Origin: a virus
Reading direction: 5' to 3' (one strand)
IMG/VR virus record: IMGVR_UViG_3300028392_000017
Coordinates: 1-35,912 of that record
Length of the DNA stretch: 35,912 bases
In this document: positions 31,928 to 35,912 of the stretch, one piece after another
Numbering within the stretch: the stretch's first letter is position 1
Layout of the letters: each line of letters begins with the position of its first letter
Position numbers and translations under genes: made by a program
The notes under the pieces: model-generated
The model's database searches: none
What the model saw: the letters and a program-made list of their open reading frames with translations, nothing else
Told to the model about the DNA's origin: nothing

Positions 31928-32174
31928 CTTTGAGTATGAAATTGCAATGTTGCCAAACCTTTGCGAAAACGTGGAGTTTAACGAGAAGTATCCCAATGTT
32001 GACAAGGTGGTGATGACATTTGAAGTTCAGGAATCAGACCCTGAGAATGGTGTTGAGTTTCGAGTTGATGTTTTTACATTCATCTTAGTTGATGACGAAT
32101 TGGTAGACATTGAAGATTATTTGACAATGAAAGATATTAGAAGATTGGAAAAATATGTGGAGGAAAGTGTATGA
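31908..32174 (+). CDS. Acidic hypothetical protein, 88 residues
   Basis: Start at ATG 31908 (AAAGG 8 bases upstream). The product begins MSPNYYDFEYEIAMLPNLCE and has beta-like segments (DKVVMTFEVQESDP, VEFRVDVFTFILVDDELVDI), strongly acidic. It overlaps the next gene by 4 bases. No family recognised. Confidence 0.7.
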   Translation: MSPNYYDFEYEIAMLPNLCENVEFNEKYPNVDKVVMTFEVQESDPENGVEFRVDVFTFILVDDELVDIEDYLTMKDIRRLEKYVEESV

Positions 32175-32389
32175 ATAAAGCACAATCAGAATTTATCAGA
32201 ATATTTGGTGAATATGAGTTTACAGAAGATGCGGCATGGCACATCTTTTTACAGGGTTGGACTTCAGCCTTGATTAACTGTGCCAATGAGGTTGCAAAGA
32301 TGAAAAATGGTGGTGACACAACAGCATCATTAGCAGTCTTTATTAAAAACATGGCACATAGGGTAAACACCGATTCCCTTAATCAATAA
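32171..32389 (+). CDS. Hypothetical helical protein, 72 residues
   Basis: Product MNKAQSEFIRIFGEYEFTED then AAWHIFLQGWTSALINCANE. An AAWHIFLQGW helix pattern is common in small phage proteins of unknown function. ATG overlaps the preceding stop by 4 bases, so translation is coupled. Confidence 0.7.
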   Translation: MNKAQSEFIRIFGEYEFTEDAAWHIFLQGWTSALINCANEVAKMKNGGDTTASLAVFIKNMAHRVNTDSLNQ

Positions 32390-32423
32390 ATCTGAGAAGA
32401 TACATTTTTAACAGGAGTAAATG

Positions 32424-32729
32424 ATGAAAAACTTAAAGATTCAAGACGAGATGTATGCAGTTAAACAAGAGTTGACAGCCAACGAAATGTGCGACCAACT
32501 GCGGGACTCAAAGGCAATGGTAGAAGCCTATCAAGCCAATGACTTCACAAGCATGGCAGACATTATTACACAGCGTTTAAACACCTATGCCAAACGTATA
32601 GCAGAGTTGCGTGTTGATGGAAAAATAACTACAAAATGGGTTGACAGTTCAGAGGAATTAGATGAATATAGGTTAGTTCGCCTTGAGCGTTTTGAGGATT
32701 CTATACGTCAAAAAAAGGCGGTTGTATGA
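32424..32729 (+). CDS. Hypothetical helical protein, 101 residues
   Basis: Two adjacent ATGs (32421, 32424) follow AGGAG; the second has the better 6-base spacing. The product is charged and helical (DEMYAVKQELTANEMCDQLR, DIITQRLNTYAKRIAELRVD). It carries a GCGTTTAAAC copy encoding RLN. It overlaps the next gene by 4 bases. No family recognised. Confidence 0.7.
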   Translation: MKNLKIQDEMYAVKQELTANEMCDQLRDSKAMVEAYQANDFTSMADIITQRLNTYAKRIAELRVDGKITTKWVDSSEELDEYRLVRLERFEDSIRQKKAVV

Positions 32730-32938
32730 AACTCAAAGACTATTTTCTTAATGAACTGGAAAATTCTAATGACTATTTCAATCAAAATGGCACTCAGGAA
32801 AATGGGACAGGATTTTGTGATGTGGTGGAGCAAAACCATAGACTACAACTACGAGATTTTGCCGTATCAACCCAGTTTAAAATCGTTCAGCAACAAATCA
32901 AAGAAAGGGGTGAAGTTAAAGGTTCAGCGTGTTGTTAA
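32726..32938 (+). CDS. Hypothetical protein, 70 residues
   Basis: ATG overlaps the preceding stop (ATGA), indicating coupled translation. The product begins MKLKDYFLNELENSNDYFNQ and ends VKGSACC. Its 3' half is overlapped for 119 bases by another plausible gene in a different frame, so one of the two may be spurious. No family recognised. Confidence 0.5.
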   Translation: MKLKDYFLNELENSNDYFNQNGTQENGTGFCDVVEQNHRLQLRDFAVSTQFKIVQQQIKERGEVKGSACC

Positions 32939-33137
32939 ACCCAGTATCAGCATTACTGATAAAGAGTTTATCTACACAAATTCAGCCCAAACTAATGTGG
33001 CTAAAACATTTCAAAAGTTTTCAACAAAGACAGGAGTTAATGATGCTAATGGATTATTCAACGATTCTGATACAAATAGAATCAAAAACGAAAATGTTGT
33101 CCGACCGATGCTTGGAAGGAAAGTACGAAGGGTTTAG
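32820..33137 (+). CDS. Hypothetical protein, 105 residues
   Basis: I start at ATG 32820 because AGGA lies 7-8 bases upstream. The product is basic: MWWSKTIDYNYEILPYQPSL, then KGVKLKVQRVVKPSISITDK and EFIYTNSAQTNVAKTFQKF, which looks like a genuine folded protein. The frame overlaps both neighbouring genes in other frames, by about 119 and 95 bases. No family recognised. Confidence 0.55.
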   Translation: MWWSKTIDYNYEILPYQPSLKSFSNKSKKGVKLKVQRVVKPSISITDKEFIYTNSAQTNVAKTFQKFSTKTGVNDANGLFNDSDTNRIKNENVVRPMLGRKVRRV

Positions 33138-33237
33138 TAGCGAAATCGCTAGTTTACACTTTGATTTAACTTTGTTAGCAATGTGGATAGTACAAGAACA
33201 GCAACGGGTGTCAGAAAATAAAAGGAGTCAAAAATGA
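33043..33237 (+). CDS. Hypothetical protein, 64 residues
   Basis: The sequence AGGAGTTA followed by two ATGs (33040, 33043) mirrors the start of the gene at 32424; I use the second ATG. The product contains SDRCLEGKYEGFSSEIASLH and FDLTLLAMWIVQEQQ, helical and partly hydrophobic. It overlaps the ERF gene by 4 bases. No family recognised. Confidence 0.55.
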   Translation: MLMDYSTILIQIESKTKMLSDRCLEGKYEGFSSEIASLHFDLTLLAMWIVQEQQRVSENKRSQK

Positions 33238-33788
33238 ATGTATATCAAAAATTAAATGATGCACGAGCCAAGTTTCACAAAAAATCCCTCAAGAAATCAG
33301 GTCACAATAAGTTTGCAGGATACAACTATTTTGAGTTGGCAGATTTTGTTGTTCCAGCAATAGAGATATTTAACGAGGTTGGTCTTACTTCTATTGTTAG
33401 ATTTAACAAAGAACAAGCAGAACTGATTGTTGTTAATGTTGATAAGCCTGAAGAAATTATTGTCTTCACTAGCCCCATGTCTTCAGCCGCCCTAAAAGGT
33501 TGCCATGAAGTGCAGAATTTGGGTGCGGTTCAGACCTATCTAACACGCTATTTGTGGGTGTCGGTGCTTCATATTGTTGAGCATGACGCCTTGGATGCCA
33601 CAACTGGTTCTCAGCCAACAATGGATGCACAGGAACTCGCAGACCACTTGGCGGCTATTGATGCTTGCACTACCCTTGACGAGTTAAAAAAGGCTCACAC
33701 AGACGCTATTAAGGCTACTGGTGGGGATATTTCTGCTCAGAAGAAGATTATTGCGGCTAAAGATGCTAAGAAGGGTGGCTTGAAATGA
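33234..33788 (+). CDS. erf: ERF-family single-strand annealing recombinase
   Basis: A 184-residue protein. The ERF core is visible: KLNDARAKFHKKSLKKSGHN, KFAGYNYFELADFVVPAIE and GAVQTYLTRYLWVSVLHIVE, the conserved Y-x-Y/F-ELAD and TYxxRYL motifs. Proteins of this family anneal complementary single strands for phage recombination and genome circularisation. The C-terminal 60 residues are a variable helical part. It is followed with a 4-base overlap by the YqaJ exonuclease, forming a Red-like pair. Confidence 0.9.
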   Translation: MNVYQKLNDARAKFHKKSLKKSGHNKFAGYNYFELADFVVPAIEIFNEVGLTSIVRFNKEQAELIVVNVDKPEEIIVFTSPMSSAALKGCHEVQNLGAVQTYLTRYLWVSVLHIVEHDALDATTGSQPTMDAQELADHLAAIDACTTLDELKKAHTDAIKATGGDISAQKKIIAAKDAKKGGLK

Positions 33789-34405
33789 GCGATATTCAAC
33801 AAGGCACTCCTGAATGGATGCAGAGTAGATGTGGTAAAGCAACTGCTTCCCGTATCTCTGACATTGTTGCCAAAACAAAGACAGGTTATTCAACATCAAG
33901 GGCTAAATACATGGCTCAATTGGTGGTTGAAAGAATCACAGGTCAAGTGGCAGAATCCTATCAAAACTCAGCAATGTTGTATGGAATCGAGACTGAGCCT
34001 TTGGCAAGGGCGGCTTTTGAGGCAAAGGTAGGGGTTTTGGTTGATGAGGTAGGTTCTATTGACCATCCAACTATTGCAATGTCTTCTGCCAGTCCTGATG
34101 GCCTTGTAGGTGATGATTCTTTAATCGAAATCAAGTGTCCAATGACGCATACGCACATTGAAACATTGGTTGATGGCAATATTTCAAAGGATTACATAGA
34201 CCAAATGCAATGGCAAATGGCTTGTACAGGTAGACAGTTTTGTTATTTCGTGAGTTATGACAATCGTATGCCTAATGGACTTCAGTTGTTTATCAAGAGA
34301 ATCCCAAGGGACAATTCTTACATTGATGAACTGGAGAAAGAGGTGACTAAATTCTTAGATGAAGTTAGCATAAAAGTTGATAAATTGATGAAATTAAAGG
34401 AATAA
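33785..34405 (+). CDS. YqaJ / lambda-exonuclease-like recombinase
   Basis: A 206-residue PD-(D/E)xK nuclease. QQGTPEWMQSRCGKATASRI is the family N-terminus; GIETEPLAR gives an early Glu (E71); SPDGLVGDDSLIEIKCP gives Asp105, Glu115 and Lys117 of the active site; DYIDQMQWQMACTGRQFCYF is the conserved Q-x-QWQMAC helix. It resects double-stranded DNA 5' to 3', feeding single strands to the ERF protein. Complete and normal in length. Confidence 0.93.
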   Translation: MSDIQQGTPEWMQSRCGKATASRISDIVAKTKTGYSTSRAKYMAQLVVERITGQVAESYQNSAMLYGIETEPLARAAFEAKVGVLVDEVGSIDHPTIAMSSASPDGLVGDDSLIEIKCPMTHTHIETLVDGNISKDYIDQMQWQMACTGRQFCYFVSYDNRMPNGLQLFIKRIPRDNSYIDELEKEVTKFLDEVSIKVDKLMKLKE

Positions 34406-34645
34406 ATGATGGAAGAAAAACGGGACAATTCAGGCGTTTTGTTTAAGAATGACAAGAAAGAAACAGGCAATCAACCTGATTACAAAGGCAATATCCGAGT
34501 TGGTAATCAAGAATATTGGTTGTCAGCATGGATAAAAGAGGGTAAAACAGGCAAATTCATGGGTTTGGCAGTCTCTCCAAAGGATGAGGATTACAAAGCC
34601 AAGAGTTACCCTAAACAAGAATCAGACGATTCAATCCCATTTTGA
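34406..34645 (+). CDS. SSB-like protein with acidic DDSIPF tail
   Basis: A 79-residue protein directly after the exonuclease. DNSGVLFKNDKKETGNQPDY followed by KGNIRVGNQEYWLSAWIKEG looks like a small OB-like beta barrel. The C-terminus DDSIPF closely resembles the DDDIPF tip of bacterial SSB, which recruits replication and repair partners. Its location with ERF and YqaJ supports a single-strand binding role. It is much shorter than host SSB, so sequence comparison is only suggestive. Confidence 0.7.
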   Translation: MMEEKRDNSGVLFKNDKKETGNQPDYKGNIRVGNQEYWLSAWIKEGKTGKFMGLAVSPKDEDYKAKSYPKQESDDSIPF

Positions 34646-34718
34646 TATAACGGGGTGAAAGCGGATGCTGAATAGACGTAGCGAGTAGCCCCACCCATTT
34701 AACAAACAGGAGTTAATA
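34646..34718 (+). promoter_or_regulatory. Possible structured intergenic RNA element
   Basis: Between the SSB-like and winged-helix genes lies a 41-base segment bounded by GGGG (34652-34655) and CCCC (34689-34692) with an inner GCT/AGC pairing, followed by an AGGAG ribosome site. It could be a leader hairpin; no known class recognised. Confidence 0.35.
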
Positions 34719-35057
34719 ATGAGTTCTTTGGATAAAACATGGTTTGGCGGTGCAGTTGAGAAATTCTTAAACTCACCACCTTTTAAATTGGCTCGTAAAA
34801 ACGACCCACAAACCTCACATGAAGCGGCACAGTCAGTCAAAGACTTTTCCAAGCACCATCAAACGCAGATTTTGGAGTGTTTACAGACCTTTGGAGCACT
34901 TGGAAAGGATGGGATAGCCGAACATACTGGGTTAGATAAAAGTCAGGTCTCAAGGCGTTTAAACGAACTTGAGAAACAAGGTCTAATTGTTCAGACTGGG
35001 AGACTTGTAAGGTCTAAGTCAGGTAAAAGCGAAAGAGAGTGGATTTCTTCATATTAA
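34719..35057 (+). CDS. Winged-helix DNA-binding protein
   Basis: A 112-residue protein. An N-terminal segment (KNDPQTSHEAAQSVKDFSKH) precedes a winged helix-turn-helix: ILECLQTFGALGKDGIAEHT, GLDKSQVSRRLNELEKQGLI and VQTGRLVRSKSGKSEREW. The recognition helix and the wing are both visible. Similar small proteins are common in phage early regions with a probable regulatory role. Contains the GCGTTTAAAC 10-mer within RRLNE. Confidence 0.8.
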   Translation: MSSLDKTWFGGAVEKFLNSPPFKLARKNDPQTSHEAAQSVKDFSKHHQTQILECLQTFGALGKDGIAEHTGLDKSQVSRRLNELEKQGLIVQTGRLVRSKSGKSEREWISSY

Positions 35058-35086
35058 TAGGACAAGTCTTTTTAAAGGAGTTAACC

Positions 35087-35191
35087 ATGAGTAATGTTGT
35101 CATGTTAGTGACAGTCCTTGGCATAGGTTGTGCTATTGGTATGCTTGTTATACTACTTTTTGTTGTGTCTTTATTGGCAATTCAGGACTGA
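35087..35191 (+). CDS. 34-residue single-span membrane peptide
   Basis: AAAGGAG lies 7 bases before the ATG at 35087, an excellent ribosome site. The product MSNVVMLVTVLGIGCAIGML continues VILLFVVSLLAIQD: one long membrane helix with almost no flanking sequence. It might be a membrane-associated toxin-like or superinfection-related peptide; nothing in the sequence decides this. Confidence 0.65.
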   Translation: MSNVVMLVTVLGIGCAIGMLVILLFVVSLLAIQD

Positions 35192-35304
35192 GAACTTAGT
35201 TCTGTCTTGCCCAAAAATGCCATATTTGTATCATCAAGTAGGTCTAGGATTCATTTGTGGCGCATTGCTACAAGGGATTTAGGCTTTATAAACAGGGGAA
35301 CAAT

Positions 35305-35631
35305 ATGGATTACACAATTGAGATTGACTTTTTTGGTTTAACATTAACTGCATCAAGCAACCAGTTTTACAAACTTGCAGAAATTCAAGAATTTGTAGAA
35401 ACAATGCAAGAGGAAGAAGATGAGTTATTTGACTTTGATGACCAAGACGAAGACTTTGAACAAGACGAGTTTGACGATGAAGACGATTGGTCAGACGTTG
35501 AGTATGACGAAGAAGGTTATGCTTGGTGGTTTGATGACGAAGACGAAGTATGGTACATCTATGATGAACTCAATGAAGAATGGGTAGAATTCGAGGATGA
35601 CGAAGAAGAAGACGAGTGCGAAGAAGACTAA
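35305..35631 (+). CDS. Highly acidic protein, 108 residues (possible DNA mimic)
   Basis: I start at ATG 35305 (GGGGA 5 bases upstream), rather than a GTG at 35257. After a short beta-like N-terminus (MDYTIEIDFFGLTLTASSNQ) the protein is dominated by Asp and Glu with interspersed aromatics: EEEDELFDFDDQDEDFEQDE, DEEGYAWWFDDEDEVWYIYD. Such extreme acidity with regularly spaced Trp/Tyr is seen in DNA-mimic proteins that block restriction or other DNA-binding enzymes, but it is not specific. Last gene of the plus-strand operon. Confidence 0.8.
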   Translation: MDYTIEIDFFGLTLTASSNQFYKLAEIQEFVETMQEEEDELFDFDDQDEDFEQDEFDDEDDWSDVEYDEEGYAWWFDDEDEVWYIYDELNEEWVEFEDDEEEDECEED

Positions 35632-35634
35632 TCT

Positions 35635-35660
35635 AAAGGGGGCTAATAACCCCCTTTTTT
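35635..35660 (+). terminator. Strong terminator between convergent genes
   Basis: AAAGGGGG, a 7-base loop and CCCCCTTT extend into TTTTTT. It ends the plus-strand operon; on the minus strand it gives a weaker T-run after the phosphoesterase gene, so it may work both ways. Confidence 0.9.
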
Positions 35661-35912
35661 AATATGCCTTAACATTTATTACTTCGCCTCTAAATTCAAT
35701 ATTATTTTCCGACCACTTTTGCACCAATTCGGGAATTATTAATTTTCCGTCTTTTATAGTCAAAATAACAAAACCTGAACGCCAGTTGACGGGTGAATCT
35801 TCCAAATAATCTACGAATTGTTTGCCATCAATATCCGCCAAAGTACCCGTATCCACTCCGTATCTTGTGCCGTTGTAATCCGTAAATGGGGTAACTTTTA
35901 AGCTGTGTAAAT
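35659..35912 (-). CDS. Calcineurin-like metallophosphoesterase, C-terminal part
   Basis: This is the 3' end of the gene that starts at 860; after joining the ends, bases 35659-35785 supply residues 287-328 and the stop codon. The stretch 35786-35912 duplicates bases 1-127. The segment encodes the end of the catalytic domain and a beta-rich C-terminus (SGFVILTIKDGKLIIPELVQ, IEFRGEVINVKAY). The stop codon overlaps the T-run of the terminator described at 35635-35660. Confidence 0.9.
   Translation of the reverse strand, partial: LHSLKVTPFTDYNGTRYGVDTGTLADIDGKQFVDYLEDSPVNWRSGFVILTIKDGKLIIPELVQKWSENNIEFRGEVINVKAY
35786..35912. repeat. Terminal direct repeat, right copy (circular-contig overlap)
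   Basis: Identical to 1-127. Joining the window at this repeat gives a 35,785-bp circle and restores one intact phosphoesterase gene. Confidence 0.97.

Noticed and set aside
32929-33042. Extending the 64-residue gene at 33043 upstream to 32929.
   Set aside because: The upstream start has no Shine-Dalgarno and would overlap the preceding genes further; AGGAG precedes the ATGs at 33040 and 33043.
1-35912. Lysogeny genes (integrase, CI-like repressor, attachment site).
   Set aside because: No recombinase or classical repressor signature was found; the small RHH and winged-helix proteins are not enough to claim lysogeny.

Overview
The window is a complete genome of a tailed phage (Caudoviricetes) written as a linear contig. 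The first 127 bases (1-127) recur exactly as the last 127 (35786-35912), so the molecule closes into a circle of 35,785 bp. One gene, a calcineurin-like metallophosphoesterase, is cut by the contig ends (1-860 joined to 35659-35785). Podovirus architecture is likely: large and small terminase, a P22-sized portal, scaffold, major capsid protein, a gp10-like beta-rich tail protein and three consecutive ejection-type proteins are present, while tape measure, tail tube, sheath and baseplate genes are absent. The nested Rz/Rz1 spanin pair indicates a Gram-negative host. The AT-leaning composition and the set of small proteins resemble phages of freshwater Betaproteobacteria, but that host assignment is inference.

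Layout. Minus strand, 27229 down to 1 and on through the junction: one long late block. In order of transcription it holds terS, terL, portal, a collagen-like tail fibre, three tandem paralogous glycine-rich tail proteins, small proteins, scaffold, major capsid protein, a possible decoration protein, a run of small virion-type proteins, a tail adaptor, a gp10-like protein, a tail-fibre-like protein, small genes including two tandem cupins, three ejection-type proteins, two membrane proteins, an HNH-AP2 endonuclease, the lysis cassette (lipoprotein, holin-like, Rz/Rz1, GH19 endolysin) and the phosphoesterase. GC-rich hairpins followed by T-runs sit on both sides of the decoration gene.

27230-28037 is the largest gene-free stretch. 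It has overlapping back-to-back promoters, several hairpins, three 15-bp-spaced palindromic repeats, a 23-bp palindrome resembling a Fur box, a long direct repeat and an AT-rich segment. It is the best candidate for the origin, the packaging site and a regulatory hub. To its right, on the plus strand (28038-29537), lie a 27-residue membrane peptide, a sliding-clamp-like protein, an acidic protein and a small protein, ending in a UUCG terminator. The clamp gene and the next gene are each preceded by a leader with the same two-hairpin architecture.

29691-31672 (minus strand) is a tightly overlapping early operon: a DUF1376 replication protein with internal iteron-like repeats, several small proteins including two ribbon-helix-helix candidates, and a RuvC-like resolvase. 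From a divergent control region at 31673-31798 a plus-strand operon (31799-35631) encodes small proteins, an ERF annealing protein, a YqaJ-type exonuclease, an SSB-like protein with a DDSIPF tail, a winged-helix protein, a 34-residue membrane peptide and a very acidic protein, ending at a terminator shared with the convergent phosphoesterase gene.

How it works together. I find no DNA polymerase, primase, helicase or RNA polymerase, so DNA synthesis probably uses the host replisome, with the phage supplying an initiator-like DUF1376 protein, a clamp-like protein, an SSB-like protein and a recombination module (ERF, YqaJ, RuvC-like). No integrase, recognisable CI-like repressor, tRNA, CRISPR array or reverse transcriptase was found.
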